From the NCBI GenBank assembly GCA_938075305.1, contig CALJGV010000005.1, forward strand, positions 200,131 to 264,130: 64,000 nt of DNA, written 5' to 3'. Every line of letters begins with the position of its first letter. The stretch's first letter is position 1. Source of the DNA: an uncultured bacterium (lineage in GTDB: Bacteria; Planctomycetota; UBA1135; GCA-002686595). This document shows positions 7,834 through 17,664 of the stretch, one piece after another. The translations under genes and the position numbers were made by a program. The notes beneath the pieces are model-generated. The model was not told the DNA's origin. It did not search any database and saw nothing but the letters and a program-made list of their open reading frames with translations.

Positions 7834-9465
7834 ATGAACGATCGCTCCAGCTACACGCTCCTGGTCTCGCTGACCGTCGCCCTCGGCGGCTTCCTCATGG
7901 GCTTCGACAGCGCGGTCATCTCCGGCGTCGTCGATCCGCTCAAGACACACTTCGACCTGAGCGCGGGTCAGGTGGGGACGGCGGTGGCCTGCCTGACCGC
8001 GGGGGCGACGCTGGCCATGGCGTTCGCCGGGAGGATCGCGGACCAGTTCGGGCGGAAGCCGGTGCTGATCTGCACCGCGGCGCTCTTCTCGGTCTCCGCG
8101 CTCTGGAGCGCGTTCGCCGGGAGCTACGGCGAGCTGGTCACCGCCCGGATCATCGGCGGCTTCGGCGTGGGCGGGGCCCTCCTGATCGCGCCCATGTACA
8201 TCGCGGAGATCGCTCCGCCGGAGAAGCGCGGCCGACTGGTGTCCTTCAACCAGCTCAACATCGTGCTGGGATTCTCCGCGGCGTTCTTCTCGAACTACTT
8301 CCTGGAGCAGCACTTCAAGATCGCGGCCCCCACCGTCGCGGACCCGAACGCCATGGCCGTGGACCCGGCCGCCTGGCGCTGGATGCTTGGCGTCGAGGCG
8401 ATCCCGGCGATCCTCTACTTGGTCTTCCTCGTGCTCGTCCCGCGCAGCCCGCGGTGGCTGGCCCTCCAGGGTCGCTTCGACGAGGCCCGCACCGTCCTGG
8501 CGAAGACCGGCGGCGAAGGGACCGCCGACTCCGCCCTCGAGGAGGTCCGCCAGAACCTCAGCGCCGCCAGGCACGAAGCGAGCTTCGGTGAGCTCTTCGC
8601 CTCCCGCATGAAGAGGGTCATGTTCATCGGGCTCGGCCTCGGGTTCTTCCAGCAGATCACCGGGATCAACGCGATCTTCTACTACGCGACCACCATCTTC
8701 GAGATGACCGGGGTCGGCCGTGACGCCGCTCTGATGCAGGCCATCTACGTGGGGCTGGTGAACGTGGTGTTCACCCTGATCGCCATGTGGCTCATCGACC
8801 GCAAGGGCCGACGGCCGCTCCTCCTGGTTGGTACCGGCGCCATGACCGTCGCGCTCCTGACCAACGCCTACGCCTTCAACGAGGGCACCTACCAGCTGTC
8901 CGAGGACGCCCTCGCCGCCGTCGCGGGGGATGTCTCCGGGGCGGCCGCAGGGGCGGGTGAGACGGCCGACCTGCCGGCCGCCGTCGCCGCCCTCGCGCCC
9001 CTGACGGAGACCTTCGACTCCCACAAGGCCTTCCTGCTCGCCATCGAGCGGGCAGCCGCAGAGGCGAAGCCCGGCGACCCCGCGCTCGCCGAGGCCATCG
9101 AGAAGGCGAAGGACGGCCTGCCGAAGAAGGCTCTCCAGGTGAACGGCAACCTGATCCTCGCGGCGATTCTCCTCTACATCGCGGCCTTCGCCATCTCCCT
9201 TGGCCCCGTCATGTGGGCCATGTTCTCCGAGATCTTCCCCGCGCGCATGCGGGGCGTTGCGATCTCGGCGGCGGGGTTCTTCAACTCGCTCGTCTCTTAC
9301 GCCGTACAGAAGCTGTTCCCCTCCAGCCTCGCCGAGTTCGGTCCGGCAGGCGTCTTCCTCTTCTTCGGCGTCTTCGCCGCCCTCGCGTTCGTCTTCAGCC
9401 TCAAGGTCGTCCCCGAGACCAAGGGCAAGTCCCTCGAGGAGCTGGAGGCCCAGCTCATCGGTTGA
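7834..9465 (+). CDS. MFS sugar porter
   Basis: A 543-residue inner-membrane major facilitator of the sugar porter family, probably a proton- or sodium-coupled importer of a mono- or oligosaccharide. Family motifs are GFDSAVISGV in TM1, RIADQFGRKPVL in loop 2-3, PRSPRWL in the central loop, QQITGINAIFYY in TM7, IDRKGRRPLLL in loop 8-9 and PETKGKSLEELE at the end. About 90 extra Ala/Glu-rich residues (about 350-435) sit between TM9 and TM10, which is unusual for the family. The GH16 gene starts 3 bases after its stop and the phosphorylase follows, so the transported sugar is probably a beta-1,3-glucan product (inference). Confidence 0.9.
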   Translation: MNDRSSYTLLVSLTVALGGFLMGFDSAVISGVVDPLKTHFDLSAGQVGTAVACLTAGATLAMAFAGRIADQFGRKPVLICTAALFSVSALWSAFAGSYGELVTARIIGGFGVGGALLIAPMYIAEIAPPEKRGRLVSFNQLNIVLGFSAAFFSNYFLEQHFKIAAPTVADPNAMAVDPAAWRWMLGVEAIPAILYLVFLVLVPRSPRWLALQGRFDEARTVLAKTGGEGTADSALEEVRQNLSAARHEASFGELFASRMKRVMFIGLGLGFFQQITGINAIFYYATTIFEMTGVGRDAALMQAIYVGLVNVVFTLIAMWLIDRKGRRPLLLVGTGAMTVALLTNAYAFNEGTYQLSEDALAAVAGDVSGAAAGAGETADLPAAVAALAPLTETFDSHKAFLLAIERAAAEAKPGDPALAEAIEKAKDGLPKKALQVNGNLILAAILLYIAAFAISLGPVMWAMFSEIFPARMRGVAISAAGFFNSLVSYAVQKLFPSSLAEFGPAGVFLFFGVFAALAFVFSLKVVPETKGKSLEELEAQLIG

Positions 9466-9467
9466 TC

Positions 9468-10739
9468 ATGCGCCACGCTCTCCTCTTCCCCCTGCTGCTG
9501 GCCTCCTGCGCCGGCGCCTCCTCGTCCGCGGTCAAGGTCGACACCCAGGCCTGGTCCATCCCCGCGCTGGTGGCCGACGACGCGGTCTCCGTGGAGGTCC
9601 TCTTCCCCGCCGGCTCGGTCAGCTCCGTTGGCCCGCTCGAGGGCGGGATCGGCGGCGTCCGCCACCCCGAGGCCTCCGGCTGGATCGACTTTGTCGCCAC
9701 CTTCCCCGAGTGCGGCCGCTGGCGCACCGAGGTCATGTTCGCCGACGGGCCGGAGGGAGAGGTCACGGCCTGGGTCGAGGACCGCGTGGGGAACAAGGAC
9801 GGCCGGTCGTACAACGTCACAGGGCCCATGGTCGCGTCCGAGGCCGCGCCTAAGCCTTCCCGGGACGGCTCCCCGCTGGACGCGGGGCTCCACCGCATGC
9901 GCCTCCACCATGACGGGGGCGCCGTGACGGTGACCGGCGTGCGCTTCACCATGATCCGTCCCCAGCAGCTCACCCCCCGCTCCATGACCCAGTCCATGGA
10001 CGGCGATGAGTGGGCCGTGGTGTGGGCCGACGAGTTCAACGGTGAAGGTCTCCCTGACCAGACGAAGTGGCTCCACGACGTGGGCAACTGGGGCTGGGGC
10101 AACTTCGAGCCCCAGTACTACACGGTGGCCGACACGGACAACGCCCGCCAAGAGGGCGGCAACCTCATCATCGAGGCGCGCCCCGACGACGAGGGGATGG
10201 CCTGGACCTCCGCGCGCCTGACCACGCGCGGCAAGGTGAGCTTCCTTCGGGGGCGTATCGAGATGCGCGCCAAGGTCCCCGCCGCGGACGGGACATGGGC
10301 CGCCGGCTGGCTGCTCGGCGACGACTACCGCGACGAGATCTCGTGGCCGTACTGCGGCGAGGTGGACATCATGGAGGCCGTCGGCAAGGAGATCAGTGAC
10401 GACACGGGGAATGGCATCAACCACGGCTCGTGCCACACCCGCGCCTACTACTTCAAGCAGGGAAACCACATCACCAACGTGCTCCCCGTCGACGGGATGA
10501 GCACGGACTTCCATGTCTACGCCTGTGAGTGGGACGAGGACGAGATGCGCATGTACGTGGACGGCGTCCACTACTACACCTACGACAAGAAGGAGTCGGC
10601 CGAGGCGTGGCCCTTCGATCGGCCCCAGAACATCATTCTCAACCTCGCCATGGGCGGGGGAATGGGCGGCCCCATCTCGCCCGGAATCGGTCCTCAGCAG
10701 GTGGTGGTGGACTACGTCCGTGTATTGGAGAAGCGATGA
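9468..10739 (+). CDS. GH16 family beta-glucanase lipoprotein (laminarinase-like)
   Basis: A 423-residue exported lipoprotein: the signal ends in the lipobox LLLASC, so the mature protein is probably tethered to the membrane. Residues about 20-165 form a beta-sandwich, CBM-like region. The GH16 catalytic domain starts near residue 180 (WADEFNGEGL) and contains the active-site signature GEVDIMEAVG, with Glu298 nucleophile, Asp300 and Glu303 acid/base. The form with Met between Ile and Glu (EVDIME) is the laminarinase/lichenase arrangement with the beta-bulge residue. It should cut beta-1,3-glucans such as laminarin outside the cytoplasm. Its stop codon overlaps the phosphorylase start (ATGA). 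Confidence 0.9.
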   Translation: MRHALLFPLLLASCAGASSSAVKVDTQAWSIPALVADDAVSVEVLFPAGSVSSVGPLEGGIGGVRHPEASGWIDFVATFPECGRWRTEVMFADGPEGEVTAWVEDRVGNKDGRSYNVTGPMVASEAAPKPSRDGSPLDAGLHRMRLHHDGGAVTVTGVRFTMIRPQQLTPRSMTQSMDGDEWAVVWADEFNGEGLPDQTKWLHDVGNWGWGNFEPQYYTVADTDNARQEGGNLIIEARPDDEGMAWTSARLTTRGKVSFLRGRIEMRAKVPAADGTWAAGWLLGDDYRDEISWPYCGEVDIMEAVGKEISDDTGNGINHGSCHTRAYYFKQGNHITNVLPVDGMSTDFHVYACEWDEDEMRMYVDGVHYYTYDKKESAEAWPFDRPQNIILNLAMGGGMGGPISPGIGPQQVVVDYVRVLEKR

Positions 10740-13700
10740 CCCCCTTCGCCACCAACCGCCGGGCGATCACCGGCGACTTCGTCACCCGAGACGCCGGCGG
10801 TAGCCCGGAGGGCGCAGCGGCCTTCCGCTGGGCGCGGATTCGTTCGGCGGATCGGATGGCGCCGTTCCTCACGACCCTCGCCTCGGGCTCCGACCACTGG
10901 GGCTTCATCTCAAGCAGGGGCGCGCTCACCGCCGGGCGCCGGAACGTCAACCAGGCGCTCTTCCCCTACCGGACCGTGGACCGGATCCACGACGCCCAGG
11001 GGGCCGTCGGCGGCTCCACCATCGTCCGCCTCCCTGACGGTGAGGTCTGGGAGCCGTTCACACAGCGCGGCGCCGGAGCCCACGAGGTCTCCCAGGACCT
11101 CGAGCGCTGCACCCTTGGGAGCGCCCTCGCCCTGATCGAGCACAACCACACCCTCGGGCTCACGGTCCGCCAGTGCTGGACCAGCAGCGAGGCCCACGGG
11201 ATCGTCCGGACGGTCCGCCTGACCAATACGGGCGAGACCGCGCGCCGACTCGACGTCCTCGACGGCGTCCTCGACATCATGCCCCCGGCGATCGAGAAGT
11301 CGATGATGGACGCCTACAGCGTGCTCGTGGACGCCTACCGGTTCTCCGAGCTCGCCGACGGCGTCGCGCTGTTCGGCCTGGGCTCGATCCCCGTGGACCG
11401 GGCCGAGCCGAGCGAGAGCCTCTCCTCCACCACCGCCTGGTGCTCTGCCCCAGGGACGCGCCTCCTCAGCGCGGCGCAGCAGGGCGGGTTCCGGCGTGGC
11501 GAAGCCGTCACCGAGGAGAACCTCGTGCGGGGCAAGCGCAGCGCGTTCCTCATCGAGCAGGCCCTCGAGCTCGGGCCAGGCGAGAGTGCAGACTGGGTGA
11601 TGGCTCTTGAGCTGGACCGCAGCGCCGACGACGTGGAGGCGCTGCTCGCGTGGCAGCTGGACACCGAGGATCCGAGCGCGGACGTCCTCGCGGGCGTGCA
11701 CGAGAGCCGGGAGACCCTGCTCGAGCTCCTCGCCAACGCGGACGGCGTCCAGTGCACCGCGAGCGACGCCGAGGACGCACGGCACGCGGCCAATACGCTG
11801 TACAACACGATGCGCGGCGGGCTCTTCCCCCTAGGGACGCGACAGCCGCGCGCGGCATTCATCGAGCACCTGGCGACGGTGGCCCCCGCCGTCTTCGCCC
11901 GGAACGCGGACCGGGTCTCCGGGTGGCCCGAGGAGTGGACGGTGGGCGAGCTCATCGAGGACGCCTCATCGGACCCTGACCTCGAGCGCCACCTGCGCGA
12001 GTTCCTGCCCCTCGCCTTCAGCCGGCGGCACGGCGACCCGAGCCGCCCCTGGAACACGTTCTCCATCGACGTCCGCGGAGAACACGGCGAGCTGACCTTC
12101 GGCTACCAGGGCAACTGGCGCGACATCTTCCAGAACTGGGAGGCGCTCGGGCTCGCCAACCCCACCTACCTGGAAGCCTTCATCGTCCGCTTCCTCAACG
12201 CCAGCACCGCTGACGGCTACAACCCCTATCGCATCACCAGCGAGGGGCTGGACTGGGAGGTGCACGACCCGAACGACCCCTGGTCGTACATCGGCTATTG
12301 GGGCGACCACCAGATCGTCTACCTGACCCGCCTCATCGAGCGCCTCGAGGAGCACTACCCCGGGCGCATGGGGACGCTCTTCGGCCGGAGGATCTTCGTC
12401 CACGCGGACGTCCCCTACCGCATCCGCGGCTTTGACGAACTCGTGCGCAACCCGCAGACGACGGTGGACTACGACAACGACCGCGCGTGGGTCGCGGGCG
12501 AACGCGTGGACCGTGAGGGCGCCGACGGCAAGCTCGTCCACGACGCCGGGGGAGACCTCGTGCGCGCGACGCTCGAGGAGAAGCTGCTCGTCCCGTTCCT
12601 GGCCAAGCTCTCCAACCTCGTGCCCGGCGCGGGGATCTGGATGAACGCCCAGCGTCCCGAGTGGAACGACGCGAACAACGCGCTGGTGGGTTCGGGTGCT
12701 TCGATCGTCACCACCTGCGCCATGTTCCGCCACACCGAGGTCCTCTCGAGGCTCTTCGAGGGCGCCGCTCCCCTCTCGCTCTCCACGCGGACGGGCCGTT
12801 TCCTCGCAGACATCGTCGAGGCGCTGGAGTCCGGCGATGCGGCGGCGGCGACGGTCGAACCGTCGGCTCGCTGGGCGACCACCGAGGCCCTCGGCCGGGC
12901 GGGCGAGCGCCACCGGGCAGCCGTCTACGGCGACGCCGAGGATGGGGTGGAGACCGCGCCGCTCGAGCTCCTGCACCGGCTCTTCGCGGCTGCGAGTGAG
13001 TGGCTGAAGGCCACCGCCGACGCCAACGTCAGGCAGGACGGCCTCTTCCACGGGTACGACCTCGTCGCGTTCTCCGAGGGCGAGGTAGGCATCCGTCACC
13101 TGCCCCTCATGCTCGAGGGCCAGGTGGCTGCGCTCTCTGCGGGGATCGTGCGCGGGGCCGACGCGGTCGCGCTCTTGGATGCGCTGCGAGAGAGCCCGCT
13201 CCACCGCTCCGACCTGGACACCTACCTCCTCTACCCGGACCGGGAGCTTCCCGGTCTCCTGGACAAGGGGGTGCTCAAGGAGGGCGCAGAGGAGCGCGTG
13301 CCGCTCATCAAGGAGCTCCTCGAGGCCGGCGACCGTAGCGTCATCCGCTCCGGGGCCGAGTGCCTGCGCTTCGCCCCCGGGCTCCTGAGCGCCGCTGCGC
13401 TGTCCTCCGCCCTGGAGGCCCTCGAGGATGGTCCCCTGGCCGCCTCGGTGGAGCGTGACCGGGACGCCCTCCTGAGCGAGTACGAGGAGGTCTTCGACCA
13501 CGCGGCCTTCACCGGGCGGTCGGGCACCTTCTTCGGCTACGAGGGGCTCGGGTGCACCTTCTGGCACATGACCTCGAAGCTGATCCTGGCGATCCAGGAG
13601 ACCCTGTGGTGCGCGGTCGACCAGGGCGAGCCGGAGGAGGTCTGCGAGGCGCTCCGCCGGCACTACCGGGCAGCCCGCGCGGGGCTGGGAACCCACAAGT

Positions 13701-14149
13701 CCCCCGAGGAGTTCGGGGCCTTCCCCACCGAGCCCTACTCCCACTCCCAGGCCGACGGCGGCGCCCGGCAGCCGGGCATGAGCGGGCAGGTCAAGGAGGA
13801 CCTCCTCTCCCGGCTCGGCGAGGTCGGCCTCCGCATCCGCGAGGGCCAGATCCAGTTCGACGGGTCCCTGCTCCACGAGGGGGAGCTCCGCGACGCCGCT
13901 GGGTCCCTGCGGAGCCCGGCGGGCGAGGCCATCGAGGTTCCCACGGGAGCCTTGGCCATCTCCCACTGCGGAGTCCCCTTCATCATCCGTCGGGGGGCCT
14001 CCCCGGGGGTCGACCTGGTCGCCGTGGACGGGACCCGCACGCGCTGCGACGGGGCGGAGATCGACGCCGCCACGAGCCGCGCGATCTGGGCACGCTCAGG
14101 GGATGTCCAGCGCGTCGAAGTGACGCTGCCGACGACCGAATCGGACTGA
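10736..14149 (+). CDS. Large GH94-clan glucan phosphorylase (GH149/GH161-like)
   Basis: A 1137-residue cytoplasmic protein with no signal peptide. The GH94-clan features are: the general-acid motif EWNDANN with Asp645; a long (alpha/alpha)6 region with GYQGNWRDIFQNWEAL and DPNDPWSYIGYWGDHQ; and a C-terminal PGMSGQVKEDLLSRLGE block typical of disaccharide and oligosaccharide phosphorylases. GH94 enzymes are about 800 residues; at over 1100 it matches the beta-1,3-glucan phosphorylase families GH149 and GH161 better. It would split beta-1,3-oligoglucans with phosphate into glucose-1-phosphate. Linkage to a GH16 laminarinase and a sugar porter supports this. Family choice and exact linkage are inferred. 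Confidence 0.75.
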   Translation: MTPFATNRRAITGDFVTRDAGGSPEGAAAFRWARIRSADRMAPFLTTLASGSDHWGFISSRGALTAGRRNVNQALFPYRTVDRIHDAQGAVGGSTIVRLPDGEVWEPFTQRGAGAHEVSQDLERCTLGSALALIEHNHTLGLTVRQCWTSSEAHGIVRTVRLTNTGETARRLDVLDGVLDIMPPAIEKSMMDAYSVLVDAYRFSELADGVALFGLGSIPVDRAEPSESLSSTTAWCSAPGTRLLSAAQQGGFRRGEAVTEENLVRGKRSAFLIEQALELGPGESADWVMALELDRSADDVEALLAWQLDTEDPSADVLAGVHESRETLLELLANADGVQCTASDAEDARHAANTLYNTMRGGLFPLGTRQPRAAFIEHLATVAPAVFARNADRVSGWPEEWTVGELIEDASSDPDLERHLREFLPLAFSRRHGDPSRPWNTFSIDVRGEHGELTFGYQGNWRDIFQNWEALGLANPTYLEAFIVRFLNASTADGYNPYRITSEGLDWEVHDPNDPWSYIGYWGDHQIVYLTRLIERLEEHYPGRMGTLFGRRIFVHADVPYRIRGFDELVRNPQTTVDYDNDRAWVAGERVDREGADGKLVHDAGGDLVRATLEEKLLVPFLAKLSNLVPGAGIWMNAQRPEWNDANNALVGSGASIVTTCAMFRHTEVLSRLFEGAAPLSLSTRTGRFLADIVEALESGDAAAATVEPSARWATTEALGRAGERHRAAVYGDAEDGVETAPLELLHRLFAAASEWLKATADANVRQDGLFHGYDLVAFSEGEVGIRHLPLMLEGQVAALSAGIVRGADAVALLDALRESPLHRSDLDTYLLYPDRELPGLLDKGVLKEGAEERVPLIKELLEAGDRSVIRSGAECLRFAPGLLSAAALSSALEALEDGPLAASVERDRDALLSEYEEVFDHAAFTGRSGTFFGYEGLGCTFWHMTSKLILAIQETLWCAVDQGEPEEVCEALRRHYRAARAGLGTHKSPEEFGAFPTEPYSHSQADGGARQPGMSGQVKEDLLSRLGEVGLRIREGQIQFDGSLLHEGELRDAAGSLRSPAGEAIEVPTGALAISHCGVPFIIRRGASPGVDLVAVDGTRTRCDGAEIDAATSRAIWARSGDVQRVEVTLPTTESD

Positions 14150-14245
14150 GCCACGAGACTTCCGCGCGGATTGTCTTGAACCGCCACCGCGATGCGTTGG
14201 GATCGGTCCCCGTGAGCGTGGGGAATCTGTGAACAGGGGGAATCG

Positions 14246-16345
14246 ATGAGAGGCACCAGCGACGACGCAGGCCTCGGGGGCGCGAGCCCCTGGGAGCTCG
14301 AGGGGGCGTCTGCGGAGCCAGAGCCCTCGGCCCACGAGATCGCGGGCCTCTTCGAGGGAGACGACGCCGCCCCCGCGGCGCCCACCGGCGGAGGCGCTGC
14401 CCGGGACTATGACGATGGCTGGTTCTTGGCCGACGCCCGCGCGCCCGAGCCCCTGACTCCCCCGGGCCCGGTCGAGGACGTCGACTCGGCCATGGAGGAG
14501 CTCCTGCAGCGCGTGGACGAGACCTGGGGCTTCCCCGGGCTACGCCCCTACCAGGACGAGGCCATGCGCGCGTCCCTCGAGGGTCGGGACGTCCTGGTGA
14601 TCCTCCCCACCGGGGGGGGCAAGAGCCTGTGCTACCAGGCCCCCGCCCTGGTTCGCCCCGGGCTGACCCTGGTGGTCAGCCCGCTCATCGCGCTGATGAA
14701 GGACCAGCTCGACGGCCTCCTCGCCAACGGCGTGCGCGCGGCCATGCTGAGCAGCGCCCTCGACGATGACGAGCGCTCCGCCGTGAGGGGCGCCCTGGAA
14801 CGCCGGGAGCTGGACATCCTGTTCGTCTCCCCCGAGCGGCTCGCGGTGGAGGGTTTCCACCGGGAGCTGGAGCGCGCCGGCCTCAGCTCCATCGCCGTGG
14901 ACGAGGCCCACTGCATCAGTCACTGGGGCCACGACTTCAGGCCTGAGTACCGCCAGCTCGGTGAGCTCCGAGCGCGCTGCCCCGAGGTGCCCATCATCGC
15001 CCTGACGGCGACCGCGACCCCCAGGGTGCGCGGCGATATCGAGGAGGAGCTCGGGCTCACCGATCCCGTGCGGGTCGTGGGCGGCTTCGACCGGCCCAAC
15101 CTCACCTACCGCGTCGTCCCCCGGCTGGACCTGTTCGAGCAGGTCATGGATGTGGTCCGCCGGCACCCCGACGAGGCCGGCATCGTCTACTGCATCCGCC
15201 GCAAGGACACCGAGAAGCTCGCACGTGAACTCGCCCGCGCGGGCGTTCGGGCCATGCCCTACCACGCGGGCCTCGACTCCTCCGAGCGCGCGCGAATCCA
15301 GGAGGCCTTCCTGGGAGAGGGCCTCGACGTGGTGGTCGCCACCGTCGCCTTCGGCATGGGGATCGACCGCCCGGACGTCCGCTTCGTCGTCCACGCGAGC
15401 CTGCCCAAGGGCGTGGAACAGTACAGCCAGGAGACAGGACGCGCCGGGCGCGACGGGCTCCCCTCCGAGTGCCTCATGCTCTACAGCGGATCGGACTTCC
15501 AGGGCTGGAAGGGGATCATGGAGCGCAGCGCGCAGGAGGCCGAGATGGAGGGGGTCGAGGGCGCCATGGACGAGCTCGCCGGATCCCTCGATCGGCTCGG
15601 CGAGCTCTGGAACTTCGCCAACGGCGGGCTCTGCCGGCACCGGTTCCTCGTGGAGTACTTCGGCGGTGAGCTGGCGGAGGGCAAGTGCGGCGCCTGCGAT
15701 GTGTGCCACGGCGAGCTCCGCCAGGTCGACGACAGCCAGCGCGTCGCCCAGATGATCCTCTCGTGCGTGGTCCGCTGCGACCAGCGCTACGGTGCCGCCC
15801 ATGTGACCGAGGTCCTCCGGGGCGCCGACACCCAGCGCGTCCGCCAGAAGGGGCACGACCAGCTCACCACCTACGGGATCATGCGCGAGAACGCCGCCAG
15901 CGAGATCCGCGCCTGGATCGACCAGCTGGTGGCCCAGGGGCACATCGGCGTGGCGTCGGGGAACTACCCGACCCTCCACCTCACCGCCTCCGGCGTCGAG
16001 GTGATGCGCGGCGATAAGGCGGTGACCCTGCTGGTCCCGCGGATCCAGGCCAAGAAGAGCTCGCGCCGCCGGGGCAGCTCCGTGGAGGCCGTTGCCAGCG
16101 AGGAATCCCTGGACGTGGACGCCTCCCTGTTCGAGGCGCTCCGCAAGCTCCGGCGCAGCCTCGCCTCGGAGCGCGGCGTGCCCCCCTACATCCTCTTCAA
16201 CGACCGCACCCTGGCCCACATGGCCGCGCATAAGCCGCGGACCCCGGAGGCCTTCCTCGCCCTCAAGGGCGTGGGCGAGAAGAAGGCGGCTGACCTGGGC
16301 CCGCTCTTCCTCGCGGCGATCGCGGAGCACGTGGGCGCCGAATGA
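14246..16345 (+). CDS. recQ: ATP-dependent DNA helicase RecQ
   Basis: A 699-residue 3'-5' DNA helicase for recombination and replication-fork repair. After an acidic, disordered N-terminal extension of about 85 residues come Walker A PTGGGKS, the DEAH box in VDEAHCISHWGHDFRP, SAT-like LTATATP, GMGIDRPDVR and QETGRAGRDG. The RecQ-C-terminal zinc site follows (CRHRFLVEYF ... CGACDVC), then a winged-helix RQC region and a C-terminal HRDC domain (FEALRKLRRSLA ... LKGVGEKKA). All standard RecQ domains are present, in contrast to the second RecQ at 24614-26335. The start ATG 14246 has GGGGGAATCG ahead. Confidence 0.95.
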   Translation: MRGTSDDAGLGGASPWELEGASAEPEPSAHEIAGLFEGDDAAPAAPTGGGAARDYDDGWFLADARAPEPLTPPGPVEDVDSAMEELLQRVDETWGFPGLRPYQDEAMRASLEGRDVLVILPTGGGKSLCYQAPALVRPGLTLVVSPLIALMKDQLDGLLANGVRAAMLSSALDDDERSAVRGALERRELDILFVSPERLAVEGFHRELERAGLSSIAVDEAHCISHWGHDFRPEYRQLGELRARCPEVPIIALTATATPRVRGDIEEELGLTDPVRVVGGFDRPNLTYRVVPRLDLFEQVMDVVRRHPDEAGIVYCIRRKDTEKLARELARAGVRAMPYHAGLDSSERARIQEAFLGEGLDVVVATVAFGMGIDRPDVRFVVHASLPKGVEQYSQETGRAGRDGLPSECLMLYSGSDFQGWKGIMERSAQEAEMEGVEGAMDELAGSLDRLGELWNFANGGLCRHRFLVEYFGGELAEGKCGACDVCHGELRQVDDSQRVAQMILSCVVRCDQRYGAAHVTEVLRGADTQRVRQKGHDQLTTYGIMRENAASEIRAWIDQLVAQGHIGVASGNYPTLHLTASGVEVMRGDKAVTLLVPRIQAKKSSRRRGSSVEAVASEESLDVDASLFEALRKLRRSLASERGVPPYILFNDRTLAHMAAHKPRTPEAFLALKGVGEKKAADLGPLFLAAIAEHVGAE

Positions 16346-16539
16346 GGGCCTCGGGGCCCGCGGCGTGTCCCGATCCGAGAGGTTGACGCGGCGGAAGCGG
16401 TGACGCCCCGCTGGACCCGTCGAGGGCTCCAGCCGGGCGTCCTGGGGGGCCGATACCGGGGGCAAGGCAGCGGCTTGCGCGGCGGCCTCTGGGCCAGCGC
16501 CCCATCGACTCGCGACCTGCCAACCACCCCCGTAGACAG

Positions 16540-17508
16540 ATGTTCACAAGGGCGATCCTCCCCACAGGCCTCCTTATCCTGACCGCGGCCCTCCTGATGC
16601 AAGTCGGGGACGAGGTCCACCCCGCCCAGGCAGCGGCCCAGAAGACCAACCACACGGCCACGCCAGCGGAGATCCGCTGGGACGGCAAGCTCATCAACGA
16701 GGACGAGCGGCGCCGTGCGGCCCTCGGCGCGGCCACGCGCGTGGCCATCAGCCGCTGGTACGACTTCGCGAGCCGCCGCGGCTACCGCATCGATCTCGAC
16801 CAGGACCAGCGGGTCGTGCTGCTCTCCGACGCCGACCGCTTCAAGCGCTTCAGCACGAGCGCCGCCCTCGTCGAGCGCACCGTCCGCTCCTTGGCCCCCT
16901 TCCTGAGCCCCGGCTCCGAGCCCGTGGTCATCCTCCGGGCCACCTCGGACACGGACCTCGCCACCGCCCTCAAGGGGGCCCGCGCCCTCGAGGTCGACCA
17001 GCAGTTCGGCGCCTACCTCGAGGAGGGCGACGCCACCGCCCGCCGGGAGGTGGACGCCCGCCTCGTGGAGGCCGTGGCCTCGAAGATCATGAGCACCGAG
17101 CAGCCGTTCCTCTCCCGCTGGATGACCGACGGGATCGCCAGCCTCGTGGCGGAGCGCTCCTCCAGCCGGGCCCTGATCCACGGCGAGCTGCGGACCCTTC
17201 GCTCGGTCCAACAGGAGGTGTCCCGACGCGCCTCCGAGGAGGGCTGGGAGCTCGACCTCTTCAGGCTCAACGGCGGGATGGACTCGGACGCCGTGATGCA
17301 GGCGGAGGCCCTGGCCATCATCGCGTTCCTCTTCCGCTACCACGAGTCGGCCCTCGGCTCCATCGTGGCGGACCTGGGCCATCACGAGCCGGACGAGTCT
17401 CGCCCCAGGTACGAGGCCGAGCAGCGAGCCTTCGACCACCACCTCGGCCTCGCTGGCCAGGACGAGATCGCCCGTGCCCTCCTGAAGGGCCGCGACTACC
17501 GCCCCTGA
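16540..17508 (+). CDS. Secreted protein of unknown function
   Basis: A 322-residue exported protein with an N-terminal hydrophobic signal (about residues 5-35, ending AQAAAQK). The mature part is mixed alpha/beta: an acidic segment RWYDFASRRGYRIDLDQ, then VVLLSDADRFKRF, a WMTDGIASLVAE helix and a HESALGSIVADLGHHEP segment. The order (a domain on an active region, a helix of the type found before HExxH in gluzincin peptidases, then a WxxEG-like helix) recalls DUF1570-type secreted peptidases, but no HExxH zinc motif is visible. I leave the function open. A strong terminator follows. Confidence 0.65.
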   Translation: MFTRAILPTGLLILTAALLMQVGDEVHPAQAAAQKTNHTATPAEIRWDGKLINEDERRRAALGAATRVAISRWYDFASRRGYRIDLDQDQRVVLLSDADRFKRFSTSAALVERTVRSLAPFLSPGSEPVVILRATSDTDLATALKGARALEVDQQFGAYLEEGDATARREVDARLVEAVASKIMSTEQPFLSRWMTDGIASLVAERSSSRALIHGELRTLRSVQQEVSRRASEEGWELDLFRLNGGMDSDAVMQAEALAIIAFLFRYHESALGSIVADLGHHEPDESRPRYEAEQRAFDHHLGLAGQDEIARALLKGRDYRP

Positions 17509-17547
17509 GGGCCAGCACCCGCACGGGGCCCGGCTATCCGGAAGCAC

Positions 17548-17594
17548 CGCCTCCCCCCGAATCCGTGCGCGGGTCGGGGGGAGGCGCCGTTTTT
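17548..17594 (+). terminator. Rho-independent terminator
   Basis: A perfect 13-bp stem (arms 17548-17560 and 17574-17586, CGCCTCCCCCCGA with its complement) with a 13-base loop, followed by CCGTTTTT. It is the clearest intrinsic terminator in the window, ending the gene at 16540-17508 and insulating the Mo-hydroxylase operon. Confidence 0.85.
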
Positions 17595-17664
17595 CGGGCA
17601 GTGACCGCACGTCCCAGCACCGAGCCCCGGATTTGGGGGTGCCTCCGGGCTCAGGATACGGACA

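Noticed and set aside
9213..9467. A longer N terminus for the GH16 protein
   Set aside because: The extension overlaps the sugar porter gene out of frame and is Arg-rich; ATG 9468 places a lipobox signal peptide properly.
10529..10735. A longer N terminus for the phosphorylase
   Set aside because: It would read GH16 coding sequence in another frame; the ATGA overlap at 10736 is the natural start.
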